From contig NZ_CALPCS010000012.1 in the NCBI RefSeq assembly GCF_943193065.1, positions 1 through 64,000 on the forward strand: 64,000 nucleotides of DNA, given 5' to 3'. Both the position numbers and the translations under genes were made by a program. Shown piece after piece: positions 48,798-57,947 of this stretch (the stretch's first letter is position 1; each line of letters opens with the position of its first letter). A model generated the notes under the pieces. The model made no database searches, was not told where the DNA came from, and worked only from the letters and a program-made list of their open reading frames with translations. Source of the stretch: Veillonella agrestimuris. Lineage in GTDB: Bacteria; Bacillota; Negativicutes; Veillonellales; Veillonellaceae.

Positions 48798-48844
48798 TAT
48801 TTTTATAACTTATATATGTGCCCTATTACTATAGTTCAACTGGG

Positions 48845-50248
48845 TTATAGTCTTTTTATTTCCTTCCCTTCAGCATCATAATATATAGTAATAACTTGTC
48901 CATTTTCGTTTTTAGAGTGAACAAGTTTATGATAAACTTGATTACCACTCAATCCTTTCATACCTATAGTATTCACAGGTTTACCATCAAGGCCAAAAAA
49001 CGCCCAGCTTGACGGCCGGTCTTCATCTTCCCACATAAAAGATACCTTAGCAACATCATCACCTTGAGCATCAAATAGATCCGTAGTCACAGGTTGTCCA
49101 TCTTTAAGCCATTCTATAGAGTCAATATAGCCCTCTCCACTATAATTCAATTTAATCACAGTAGCACCTTTTGTATTTAATTCAATCGGTTTACCATCTA
49201 CCCCTTTAGTATGAATTTCTAGTATATTACCATTCTTATCTCTCACAACAGCAATTTCAGCAATCCCTGTTCTCTCCGGAATACTATGACCTCTTACTCC
49301 ACGATAAGACCCTATACCGTTAGGACTGCCATCTGAATGTTTAAATCTAACAGCAGTCAACCCACTATCATTATATACATATTCAACTACAGGAGTAATA
49401 AAGTAAAATGGTAATCCTTGAAAATTTCTAATAAAACTTAATGGGCCTTGAATAAATTCTAGTTCTAACGGCAAAGATTCTATCTTATCATAAGACTGAC
49501 TTTCTCCTAAATAATTTTCAACTCGAACTACACGACCTTTCTCATCATATATTAATGTATGTTTTATTTTAACTGTCCCATCTTGATTTAAAGAAGTGAT
49601 AGCTACAGCACGATTAGGATTTTTTTCGTCATACTCGTATTTTACACTAGCAGGTAAATCCGCTAATACAACTTTAAAAGTCCTTTCTATATCCATAGGA
49701 GTTACTGTACTAACTCGTCCTTTATCATCATACGAAATTCTATGATGTGGAACATCATAATCTCTGAGCATTCCCAAACTATAGGAAAAAATATCCGTTA
49801 CCTTTTTATTATCATCTAACTGTAACCGTATAGAATCAGCCCCCAAAAATCCAGGAATAGCTCTTCCTGCAGAATCAAAGGAATCATATTTCATAGTATC
49901 ATTTTCATAACTAATACGAATTTGGTGAAACTTTCCATGCGTACCAAGATATCTATCTTCTAATAAAGTATCTACTTTATGCCCATTATTATAAGCAGTA
50001 ATTTGTTTTATCCTCGACTTATCTTGCTCATCCATTTCAATATGATAAACCAGACCAGCGTTTTTAGAATCTCTTTCATTAACTCGTTGCTTAACGTAAA
50101 AAGTACCAGCACTATCCATAGTTAATTGTTTAAAATAACCTTCTGACGCTTTTTCTTCTTTATAGTCAGTCCCACCTCCTGTAAGTAGTATAGCAATAAT
50201 AAGCATAGAGCTAATACAAAATAGTTTAAAAAAACTTAATATTTTCAT
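48845..50248 (-). CDS. Exported protein with YD/RHS-like repeats
   Basis: 467 residues. The N-terminus is a signal or anchor (FFKLFCISSMLIIAILLTGGG); no lipobox Cys follows the hydrophobic run. The body contains recurring strand-turn units reminiscent of YD/RHS or MORN-like repeats: ISYDDKGRVSTVT, LIYDEKGRVVRVENY, WLKDGQPVTTDLFDAQGD, IYYDAEGKEIKRL. There is no toxin-like C-terminus. Function unknown; probably a cell-surface or periplasmic beta-rich protein. The adjacent dehydrogenase gene on the same strand is 42 nt away. Confidence 0.65.
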   Translation of the reverse strand: MKILSFFKLFCISSMLIIAILLTGGGTDYKEEKASEGYFKQLTMDSAGTFYVKQRVNERDSKNAGLVYHIEMDEQDKSRIKQITAYNNGHKVDTLLEDRYLGTHGKFHQIRISYENDTMKYDSFDSAGRAIPGFLGADSIRLQLDDNKKVTDIFSYSLGMLRDYDVPHHRISYDDKGRVSTVTPMDIERTFKVVLADLPASVKYEYDEKNPNRAVAITSLNQDGTVKIKHTLIYDEKGRVVRVENYLGESQSYDKIESLPLELEFIQGPLSFIRNFQGLPFYFITPVVEYVYNDSGLTAVRFKHSDGSPNGIGSYRGVRGHSIPERTGIAEIAVVRDKNGNILEIHTKGVDGKPIELNTKGATVIKLNYSGEGYIDSIEWLKDGQPVTTDLFDAQGDDVAKVSFMWEDEDRPSSWAFFGLDGKPVNTIGMKGLSGNQVYHKLVHSKNENGQVITIYYDAEGKEIKRL

Positions 50249-50290
50249 AATAATATCCCCTCAATAAAATCCTATCTCCCCTAACATCTC

Positions 50291-51241
50291 CTAGGACACT
50301 ACATTTATCGGCGTCCCCTTAAAGAAGTTTTCCACATTATCTTTCACAATGCCTACCAATCGCTGCCGTGTTTCTAACCCTTTCCATCCCATATGAGGGG
50401 TAATGATCACATTGTCCAATGTATATAACGGACTATCTGCCGCTGGCGGTTCTACCTCTTGTACGTCTAGGCCTGCGCCACCAATGATATGGGCTGCTAG
50501 CGCATCACATAGATCTTTTTCATTAATGAGTCCACCACGGCCTGTGTTAAGAATAACTGCATTAGGTTTCATCTTAGCAATAGTATCTTTGTTAATAATG
50601 TGTTTAGTGCTTTCATTTAATGGACAGTGTAAGGAAATATAATCACTGTTCGTTAATAATTCATCAAGGCTGACATAGCGAATGCCATCGCTATCTTCTT
50701 TCGGCGTACGAGTATAGATTAAAATATTCATGCCTAATGCTTGAGCCACCTTCACTACTTCCATTCCGATACGACCGGCACCAATAATACCGAGTGTTTT
50801 GCCATTAATTTCTACATGAGGCACTTGCAAATACTCCGTAAAGTTGCTACGGTCACCTGTAGCAAGCATAGCGATTTGACGGTGCATAGTAGACGCAAAA
50901 TTCATGAGCATCATAATCACCGTATGGGCTACACGTTGGGTACTGTACGCTGGAATATTACACACCGTAATACCTTTAGTACGTGCCGCATCAAGGTCAA
51001 TATTGTTATATCCTGTACCCGCTTCCACGATAAGCTCTACAGAATCTGGAAATTGATTAATTAAATCAGCCCCTACTGGCAATTCCTTTGTCACCACCAC
51101 TCGAGCACCTTGAATGCGTTCAATGAACTCGTCATTTGTGCTATCATCGTAAACAACTACATCATTAGAGAGCACAGAAAAATCTAGCAATCCGTCATAA
51201 TTCATTTTCTTTGCGTTCACCACTACTACTCGTTCGTTCAT
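50291..51241 (-). CDS. D-2-hydroxyacid dehydrogenase (glycerate dehydrogenase-like)
   Basis: 316 residues. The NAD-binding motif is LGIIGAGRIGMEV (about residue 148), and the catalytic residues are Arg in NTGRGGLIN, Glu in LDVQEVEPP and His in ITPHMGWKG. It reduces a 2-ketoacid or oxidises a D-2-hydroxyacid. The overall sequence is closest in feel to glycerate/hydroxypyruvate reductases, but lactate or phosphoglycerate relatives cannot be excluded. It is divergent from alr, with a repeated motif between them. Confidence 0.88.
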   Translation of the reverse strand: MNERVVVVNAKKMNYDGLLDFSVLSNDVVVYDDSTNDEFIERIQGARVVVTKELPVGADLINQFPDSVELIVEAGTGYNNIDLDAARTKGITVCNIPAYSTQRVAHTVIMMLMNFASTMHRQIAMLATGDRSNFTEYLQVPHVEINGKTLGIIGAGRIGMEVVKVAQALGMNILIYTRTPKEDSDGIRYVSLDELLTNSDYISLHCPLNESTKHIINKDTIAKMKPNAVILNTGRGGLINEKDLCDALAAHIIGGAGLDVQEVEPPAADSPLYTLDNVIITPHMGWKGLETRQRLVGIVKDNVENFFKGTPINVVS

Positions 51242-51298
51242 AAAAGCCTCCTATCTATGCCCAATTCTCATTCTATCTAAAGCGACTGAAACTATGCG

Positions 51299-51324
51299 AG
51301 CTTTCAGTATGATACTTTCATAAA
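51299..51324. repeat. TGAAAG pair motif, copy 1 (upstream of dehydrogenase and alr)
   Basis: On the minus strand ATTTATGAAAGT-4 nt-TACTGAAAGCT minus one shared base, nearly the same as the sequence at 53556-53581. It lies in the divergent promoter region, suggesting a shared regulator. Confidence 0.4.
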
Positions 51325-51443
51325 TATTATACTATGTTTTCATCAAAAGAATGCATAGTATTTCATAGCCAATTAACAAAAGTATTGAGAATTTCTGAAA
51401 AAGGTATACAATAATAGTATGTATTTTAGGAGTGATAATTAGT

Positions 51444-52556
51444 ATGAGACCAGCCTATTTAACGATAGACACCTCGCTTGTTCGCGAGAATTTACGAAAA
51501 ATTAAAGATAGCCTGCCTGAATGGAGCACATCTACATCAGTGGTAAAAGCCAACGGTTACGGTCACGGTAGTGTTATGATGGGCCGTATCGCCATCGAAG
51601 AAGGTTATGAATCCTTAGCGGTAGCCATCCCCGAAGAAGCGGTACCTCTGCGCGATGCTGGAATTATGGTGCCTATCTATTTATTGGGCTTAACACGACC
51701 ACAATCGTTTGAACTCATTGCAGATACAAATTCCATTCCAGCAGTTTGCGAATCTACCGATTTAGAAGCCCTTAACCGAACAGCTAGCAATCATGATATG
51801 ATTATCCGCGTTACCGTCGCTGTCGATACAGGTATGCACCGCATCGGTATTCAGCCAGAGAACGCCATTGAGTTTATCAAATATGTGGAAAGCTTTGATC
51901 ACCTCGAAATTGACGGTTTCTTCTCTCATATGAGCAATGCTGACGCTGCGGATCAAACCCATGCCCATGGGCAAGCAGAGCGATTCCACACAATGGTAGA
52001 TGCCATTCGTCAATTTAGACCAGACGCAGATTATCGTTTCTCCCTCGCCAATAGCGCAGGGCTGTTAGCAGTAAAAGATAGCTTATTTACCGATGCTCGT
52101 CCTGGTATTATTCAATATGGCATTATGCCCTCTCTCGATGTACCGAATCGCCTTGGATTAAAGCCAGTACTATCCTTCCATAGTGAAGTCGTACATGTCC
52201 AACACTTGCCAGCTGGCGAAGGTATCGGCTATGGCGCTACCTATGTAACACCTGAGCCTATGGCCATCGCTACGATTCCTGTAGGCTATGCCGATGGGTA
52301 TCCTCGCAGTTTATCTAACCGCGGCTCCGTCCTCATTCACGGTACCCGTTGTCCTGTAGTAGGACGCATCTGTATGGATCAATTCATGGTGGCTGTACCA
52401 TCTACCATTACCGTTAATCCCGGTGATAAAGTAGTACTGTTAGGTTCACAAGGGCATGAAAGCATTTCTGCATTAGAAATTGCCGCCCTTGCGTCGACCA
52501 TCCCCTATGAAATCTTTACGGGATTTTCTGAGCGCATTCCGCGACAATATATTTAG
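51444..52556 (+). CDS. alr: Alanine racemase
   Basis: A PLP enzyme making D-alanine for peptidoglycan. 370 residues. The PLP lysine is in VVKANGYGHG near residue 35, and the catalytic Tyr is in GEGIGYGATYV near 262, with RICMDQFMV. Start is the ATG at MRPAYLTIDTS. A GTG four codons earlier overlaps the AGGAG ribosome binding site. Possible promoter TTGAGA-16 nt-TACAAT upstream. Confidence 0.96.
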   Translation: MRPAYLTIDTSLVRENLRKIKDSLPEWSTSTSVVKANGYGHGSVMMGRIAIEEGYESLAVAIPEEAVPLRDAGIMVPIYLLGLTRPQSFELIADTNSIPAVCESTDLEALNRTASNHDMIIRVTVAVDTGMHRIGIQPENAIEFIKYVESFDHLEIDGFFSHMSNADAADQTHAHGQAERFHTMVDAIRQFRPDADYRFSLANSAGLLAVKDSLFTDARPGIIQYGIMPSLDVPNRLGLKPVLSFHSEVVHVQHLPAGEGIGYGATYVTPEPMAIATIPVGYADGYPRSLSNRGSVLIHGTRCPVVGRICMDQFMVAVPSTITVNPGDKVVLLGSQGHESISALEIAALASTIPYEIFTGFSERIPRQYI

Positions 52557-52596
52557 TCCTTCCTATAGTCTTATGACAGCATAAACCATATAATAC

Positions 52597-52623
52597 AAAA
52601 ACCCCGCCGAAAGGCGGGGTTTT
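52597..52623 (+). terminator. alr terminator
   Basis: GC-rich stem AAAACCCCGCC / GGCGGGGTTTT with a GAAA tetraloop, about 40 nt after the alr stop. Confidence 0.95.
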
Positions 52624-52724
52624 ATCGTATAAAGCTACATATAAAAGCTTATTATATATTTATATTTTTATTATGTGTGTGTTGTGTATATAAGGGCTTA
52701 TAGGATTAAGTTCTATGAACAAAA

Positions 52725-53294
52725 CTATTTTTTATCTTTTTTGACAGATAATAATTCACCTGTAGCAGCATCGATTTTAACATCGATTTCACCTTGCGTT
52801 GCTGTGCCGAAGCTTACTTCATAAACAATTTTATTGCCTTCTTTTTTTACAGACCAATCGTCAAGGCTTGTCGCTTCACCTTTTGTTTGAGCAAAAGCAT
52901 AGTTCACAACTGCTGCTGGTGGCAAAATAGCACTTGGATCGATAGCACGACGACCTAAGGAAGATTTATATTCACCATCGCGTTCTTCTACTACTTGGTT
53001 TGTAGCTGGATAATATTTCAAATCATATTTACCAGTACCATCAAAACCATCTACTTCATATTTCAACATGCCATTGTCACTATCGAAAGAGATTTCAGTA
53101 ATTGTTGCATTTGGACGATTTTGAAGGAATGCATTCAACACAGCGTTAGCACCTACGATAGCAGCATGATTTTCATCTACTACAGCTACAGTTGGTTGTA
53201 CAGGAATTGGTTTTTCCGCTTCTACTACAGGAACGTTCACTGCAAACGTTGCTAATGCTAATAAAATGCTGCCTTTTAATACTAAAGATTTCAT
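52725..53294 (-). CDS. Exported PepSY-domain protein (second)
   Basis: 189 residues with a signal peptide (GSILLALATFAVNVPVVEAEK) and two PepSY units: GANAVLNAFLQNRPNATITEISF to YYPATNQVVEE, and PPAAVVNYAFAQTKGEATSL to KIDAATGELLSVKKDKK. It is a paralogue in architecture of the protein at 47.9-48.6 kb. AGGAG precedes the ATG. A short TG-rich tract (52672-52690) follows its 3' end, as at the other PepSY gene. Confidence 0.85.
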   Translation of the reverse strand: MKSLVLKGSILLALATFAVNVPVVEAEKPIPVQPTVAVVDENHAAIVGANAVLNAFLQNRPNATITEISFDSDNGMLKYEVDGFDGTGKYDLKYYPATNQVVEERDGEYKSSLGRRAIDPSAILPPAAVVNYAFAQTKGEATSLDDWSVKKEGNKIVYEVSFGTATQGEIDVKIDAATGELLSVKKDKK

Positions 53295-53555
53295 GTCTTT
53301 CTCCTTTATGGATTAAATACATTTAACTTTTTCTATGTGTTTATTATACACTAAATCGTTCAATTTGACACATTCATATTCATATATTCATGATTGCTGT
53401 CCATTGACTCTACCCAAACTATACTATACTCTTATTACAAAAGAATAACTAAATTATTACAAATCCCTTACAACTAATCTTGTTTGTAAATATCGCTAGT
53501 AACTATATGTTTATAACAGGTTTTCTACTAATCTGTTGAACATCCTTATCACTCT

Positions 53556-53581
53556 ATTTATGAAAGTCCCTACTGAAAGCT
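53556..53581. repeat. TGAAAG pair motif, copy 2 (upstream of the FliB-like gene)
   Basis: ATTTATGAAAGT-3 nt-TACTGAAAGCT ends 2 nt before the start codon of the next gene. It is nearly the same as the sequence at 51299-51324 in the opposite orientation. Confidence 0.4.
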
Positions 53582-53582
53582 T

Positions 53583-54515
53583 ATGATATCAATTTACCCA
53601 ACCTTTTACCATACCTTCCAATGTAAAGCCCATAACTGCCAATATACGTGTTGCCAAAAATGGGATGTGCCTATCGACGACGATACGGCTAATTTTTACA
53701 ATACATTAACTACCCCTCTAGGAGAAAAACTACGCCATACAATGACTGCCGACGAAAACGGTTATTCCTTCGTATTCCCGGAGGATAAACCACGCTGTCC
53801 ACTTCTCACCCCGAATGGCCTCTGCCAGATCATACTAGAACTAGGCGAAGACGCCCTCTCTGACGTATGCACTAACCATCCGCGGTTCTATAAATATATC
53901 GAAGATTTAGAACTCTGCGGTGTAGGCCTATCTTGTGAGGCTGCTGTAGAAGGTTTATTAAATAATGACAACAAAGATATAACATTTACTATTGAAGATG
54001 ACAATATAGCAATCGACAACGAATCTGATACTATACTACTCGATAGCGACCGAAACACACTGTCTTTAGAAAGTATCTTTCACCTCTTAGGGTTACCAAT
54101 CAATCCAGCTCTACTGCGTTACATGCCTACTTTTGATACCTTTTATTATAAAATCATACTCAATACTTACGCCCTAACAGATCCAGTCGATGCAGCATGG
54201 ACAGATGAACTTCAACTAGTAGAAACAGAGTTAACTGCTAAAAATGATCTATCACAACGGCTCGTAAAAACTGTTACCGCAAACGAACTTGCACTACAGC
54301 GCATCTATCAATATATCCTCTATCGCCAACTCGATATGTTAGCCGATTATTCTCTACCTGTACTTCTCCAATACGCCAAGGAGGCAACTCATTTTATCCT
54401 ACTATGCACGGCCCTAAGAGGCAATTTACCAGAACAAATTAGACGCTGGTCTGAACAAATGGAATATAATGAAGATAATATTGTATTCTTATTAAATTAT
54501 TACAGTCAAGGTTAA
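53583..54515 (+). CDS. FliB-family lysine N-methylase-like protein
   Basis: 310 residues with the Cys-rich metal-binding N-terminus of the FliB family: FQCKAHNCQYTCCQKW, CPLLTPNGLC, LSDVCTNHPRFYKY and CGVGLSCEAAV. In Salmonella FliB methylates lysines of flagellin. No flagellar gene is in this window and Veillonella-type bacteria are not motile, so the target must be something else. The ribosome binding site is poor; the start codon is almost inside the TGAAAG motif. Confidence 0.8.
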   Translation: MISIYPTFYHTFQCKAHNCQYTCCQKWDVPIDDDTANFYNTLTTPLGEKLRHTMTADENGYSFVFPEDKPRCPLLTPNGLCQIILELGEDALSDVCTNHPRFYKYIEDLELCGVGLSCEAAVEGLLNNDNKDITFTIEDDNIAIDNESDTILLDSDRNTLSLESIFHLLGLPINPALLRYMPTFDTFYYKIILNTYALTDPVDAAWTDELQLVETELTAKNDLSQRLVKTVTANELALQRIYQYILYRQLDMLADYSLPVLLQYAKEATHFILLCTALRGNLPEQIRRWSEQMEYNEDNIVFLLNYYSQG

Positions 54516-54604
54516 CATAAAATTATAGTGATAATCAATATAACGATTATAACCTTAAAGCATACTTTAAGGGCAAGCATAATATATAGATTCATATAAA
54601 CTAT

Positions 54605-54638
54605 AAAAATAGGGATAGGTATTAAACCTATCCCTATA
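54605..54638 (-). terminator. dcuA terminator
   Basis: An 11-12 bp stem (TAGGGATAGGT / ACCTATCCCTA, loop ATTAA) is followed by TTTTTA on the minus strand, a few nt after the stop. Confidence 0.9.
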
Positions 54639-54642
54639 ACTA

Positions 54643-55983
54643 TTAAATTATAAGAGGTGCCACTACAAATCCCAATGCTACCGCAATAGCAATAGTCAAT
54701 ACACCAGGAATAAAGAACGGATGATTGAAAACAAATTTACCAATCCGCGTCGTTCCTGTATCATCCATTTGTACTGCACCAAGCAATGTTGGATATGTTG
54801 GTAATACAAATAGGGCAGATACAGCCGCAAAGGATGCAATAATAATATATACATTCTCCGTATTCTCTGGCGTAATACCAAGAGCCAAGATTACTGCTGG
54901 TACCAAGGCCTGCGTAGTAGCTGCTTGACTATATAACAATGTACTAGCAAAGAAGAATGCTACTGCTAACAAGAAAGGATAAGCACTAACCAAATCAGCT
55001 GCCACCGCTTTGATTTCCGGAATGTGACCTCTTACGAAGGTATCACCTAACCACGCTACACCTAATACACAGACGCAGGCAGATAAGCCAGATTTAAAAG
55101 TACTTGTATTTACCAAATCAGCTGTATCGATTTTGCAGAAATAAGTAATAGCTGTCGCAATAATCATCATAAATCCAATGATAGCATCGTTTCGACCGAA
55201 AATAACTGGTGAAATAAGGCCGATATTTTTAGAAATCGCCGTTGCATAGAATACGATGGCAAGAACGCCAATAAAGAAAATCCATACCGATGTTTTTGCA
55301 TATGGTTTCAATTGGAAATCAGAGTCTTTTTCGCGAGCTACAGACACGTGCCCAGCTGCTAATCGTTCACGATATACAGGATCAGAATCTAAATCATTAT
55401 TACTAAAATTAGACATAATGAAAGCCGTTACCATAACAGCTATAAAAGTTGTAGAAATACAGATAGCTAATAGTGCTGGATAACTCACCCCAAAAGGCTC
55501 TAAAAATCCGCTCATCGCTACTACCGCAGCAGATACAGGGCTCGCAGTAATACCAATTTGGCTAGCTACAACAGCAATCGACAATGGCACAGAAGGCTTA
55601 ATATTTTCGCTTTTTGCCACTTCTACAATAACAGGAATCATTGAAAACGCCGTATGACCTGTACCAGCTAAAATCGTTAAAAAATACGTAACAGTAGGTG
55701 CTAAATAGTTTATGTGCTTTGGATTTTTACGAAGCAAATTTTCTGCAATACGTACAAGATAATCCAAACCACCAGCTAATTGCATAGCACAAATGGCAGC
55801 AATAGCAGACATAATGATGAGAATTACATCCCATGGAATCTTTCCAGGGAACATCCCCATGCCAAGACTCAGCAATACTACACCAAGACCACCGGCATAA
55901 CCAATCCCCATCCCTCCTAGGCGTACACCAAGAAAGATAGCACCAAATAAAATAATAATTTGCAGGATTACATATATATCCAT
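54643..55983 (-). CDS. dcuA: Anaerobic C4-dicarboxylate transporter, DcuA-like
   Basis: 446 residues and about 10-12 helices. The sequence follows E. coli DcuA closely: LGGMGIGYAGGLGV, CAMQLAGGLDYLV, LLRKNPK, TYFLTILAGTGH, and QIGITASPVSAAVVAMSG. It exchanges or takes up fumarate, malate, aspartate or succinate under anaerobic conditions, which fits organisms that make propionate or succinate from lactate and malate. GGAGG precedes the ATG. Single-gene unit. Confidence 0.92.
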   Translation of the reverse strand: MDIYVILQIIILFGAIFLGVRLGGMGIGYAGGLGVVLLSLGMGMFPGKIPWDVILIIMSAIAAICAMQLAGGLDYLVRIAENLLRKNPKHINYLAPTVTYFLTILAGTGHTAFSMIPVIVEVAKSENIKPSVPLSIAVVASQIGITASPVSAAVVAMSGFLEPFGVSYPALLAICISTTFIAVMVTAFIMSNFSNNDLDSDPVYRERLAAGHVSVAREKDSDFQLKPYAKTSVWIFFIGVLAIVFYATAISKNIGLISPVIFGRNDAIIGFMMIIATAITYFCKIDTADLVNTSTFKSGLSACVCVLGVAWLGDTFVRGHIPEIKAVAADLVSAYPFLLAVAFFFASTLLYSQAATTQALVPAVILALGITPENTENVYIIIASFAAVSALFVLPTYPTLLGAVQMDDTGTTRIGKFVFNHPFFIPGVLTIAIAVALGFVVAPLII

Positions 55984-56224
55984 ACTAAAACCTCCTTACT
56001 CTATACTAATATATTACCATATGTGACATTTACATCAAACAAACTATATATATGACTTCTAGTGCATCATAACTCTCGATAAACTATGGCTCTAACAGGC
56101 TATATATCGATTTTTTTATATTAGATTTAAAAACCCTCACTGTGGTACTATTAACATAGATTCAAAGAGGATTGGTATATCATACCGCAACAATGTATAG
56201 TTTGTATCATTAGGAGGTTTTACA

Positions 56225-57268
56225 ATGGGTATTAATGCCACTACATTACCAGGTGTTTTACTTTGCTTTATTCTAGCTATTCCTTGCTGGTTTCTCGGCC
56301 AACAGTTCAATCTCATTGGCAGTCCTATTTTTGCCATTATTCTAGGTATTATTATTGGATCTTTTTTTACAGCCTGGAAACGAGAAAAAACTGCAGCTGG
56401 TATTGCTTTCACATCTAAAAAGATTTTACAATGGGCCGTTATTTTGCTCGGCTTTGGCTTGAATATTACGCAAGTTCTACACGTTGGATGGCTTTCATTG
56501 CCTGTTATTATTACAACCATCCTAACCTCTCTTGTAATAGCATACATCATTTTTAAAAGTACTAACATCGAGTCTAACACGGCCGTACTCATCGGCGTAG
56601 GCTCCTCCATTTGTGGCGGTTCTGCTATCGCTGCAGCGGCTCCTGTTATTAAAGCCAGTGATCAAGATATTGCGCAAGCCATCTCTGTTGTCTTCTTCTT
56701 CAATGTGGTAGCCGCTTTCATTTTCCCTCCTTTGGGAGATGCACTCCATCTAACTAATATGGGATTTGGTCTCTTTGCTGGCACTGCTGTTAACGACACA
56801 TCATCTGTAACTGCTACTGCCGCCGCTTGGGATAGCATGAAAGGAACGGGTACACAAGTACTAGAATACGCTACAATTGTCAAACTAACTCGTACACTAG
56901 CAATTATTCCTATCTGTTTAGCCCTCGCTAGCTACCAAGTATACAAGGCTAAACAAAATGCCATTGAAACAGGTGAAGCAAATGCTGTAAAAGTAAGTGC
57001 CATTTTCCCTAAATTTGTCCTCTATTTCATTATCTGCTCTCTCATTACCACTGCGTTGTCTTATATGAAAGTAGACATCCATTTTCTCGACTATTTCAAA
57101 ACAATTTCTAAATATTTCATTACTATGGCCATGGTAGCTATCGGGCTAAATACAAATATTGTAAAACTCATTCGATCTGGTGGCTCTGCTCTCGCTTTAG
57201 GTGCAGCTTGTTGGATTGCCATTTCTATTATGAGTCTAGGTGTGCAACATGTAATGGGATTATGGTAA
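56225..57268 (+). CDS. yeiH: YeiH-family putative sulfate exporter
   Basis: 347 residues with about ten helices (UPF0324). Typical parts are GSPIFAIILGIIIGSFF, LQWAVILLGFGLNITQ, VGSSICGGSAIAAAAPVI and AGTAVNDTSSVTATAAA. The exporter role is a family annotation, not proven. AGGAGG precedes the ATG. A plausible promoter TTGGTA-18 nt-TATAGT lies at 56172-56201. No LysR regulator adjoins it. Confidence 0.9.
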   Translation: MGINATTLPGVLLCFILAIPCWFLGQQFNLIGSPIFAIILGIIIGSFFTAWKREKTAAGIAFTSKKILQWAVILLGFGLNITQVLHVGWLSLPVIITTILTSLVIAYIIFKSTNIESNTAVLIGVGSSICGGSAIAAAAPVIKASDQDIAQAISVVFFFNVVAAFIFPPLGDALHLTNMGFGLFAGTAVNDTSSVTATAAAWDSMKGTGTQVLEYATIVKLTRTLAIIPICLALASYQVYKAKQNAIETGEANAVKVSAIFPKFVLYFIICSLITTALSYMKVDIHFLDYFKTISKYFITMAMVAIGLNTNIVKLIRSGGSALALGAACWIAISIMSLGVQHVMGLW

Positions 57269-57270
57269 TA

Positions 57271-57319
57271 TAAAAGCTCCCAAGTGATATAATAAGGATA
57301 TATCACTTGGGAGCTTTTA
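57271..57319 (+). terminator. yeiH terminator
   Basis: A 21-bp perfect stem (57271-57291 with 57299-57319) starts 3 nt after the stop codon. The lysE ribosome binding site follows 10 nt later, so lysE probably depends on readthrough or a promoter inside this region. Confidence 0.9.
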
Positions 57320-57338
57320 CTATAAAGAAGGAGTATCT

Positions 57339-57947
57339 ATGTATTTTCTACAAGGCTTATTAATTGGCCTCGCCACATTTGCCCCTATAGGGATGCAAAA
57401 TCTCTTCATCATCAATACAGCACTTACGAGACCTATCAAACATATTATTTTGACCATTATTATCGTCGGCCTCTTCGACATGACATTAAGTACAGCGGCC
57501 TTTTTTGGCATAGGTGCACTCCTCGAAACATGGCCTATGTTAAAACTCGCCTTTCTCATTATAGGCGGTGGTATCGTTACCTACATGGGATATTCCATTT
57601 TTGGTGCCGAAGCCTCTTTAGAGCGAGTAGACACGAATATTCCTATACGAAAAATCATTACAATGGGCTTCGTCGTGTCTTGGGGGAATCCACAAGCTAT
57701 TATCGATGCCACTATGATGCTTGGTGCCTTTCGCGCCAACATCCCATCCGACTACGTGTACCATTTTTTCGCTGGCTTCCTTTCTATGACGCCTATTTGG
57801 TTCGGTTTTTTGGCCACCATTATGTACTTGCTGGCACAAAAGATAAAAATATCTCATCTCGTTTGGATTAATCGCATTTGTGGTGCTGTACTCATTATAT
57901 ACGGTATAAAACTAGTAATAGATGGATTATCTATGTTGATTGCTTAA
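57339..57947 (+). CDS. LysE/ArgO-family amino acid exporter
   Basis: 202 residues, six helices. The N-terminal FAPIGMQNLFIINTAL is the LysE/ArgO signature, and SWGNPQAIIDATMMLG is a second conserved region. It likely exports lysine, arginine or other basic amino acids. GAAGGAG precedes the ATG. The 3' end overlaps the convergent MFS gene by 21 nt. Confidence 0.92.
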   Translation: MYFLQGLLIGLATFAPIGMQNLFIINTALTRPIKHIILTIIIVGLFDMTLSTAAFFGIGALLETWPMLKLAFLIIGGGIVTYMGYSIFGAEASLERVDTNIPIRKIITMGFVVSWGNPQAIIDATMMLGAFRANIPSDYVYHFFAGFLSMTPIWFGFLATIMYLLAQKIKISHLVWINRICGAVLIIYGIKLVIDGLSMLIA

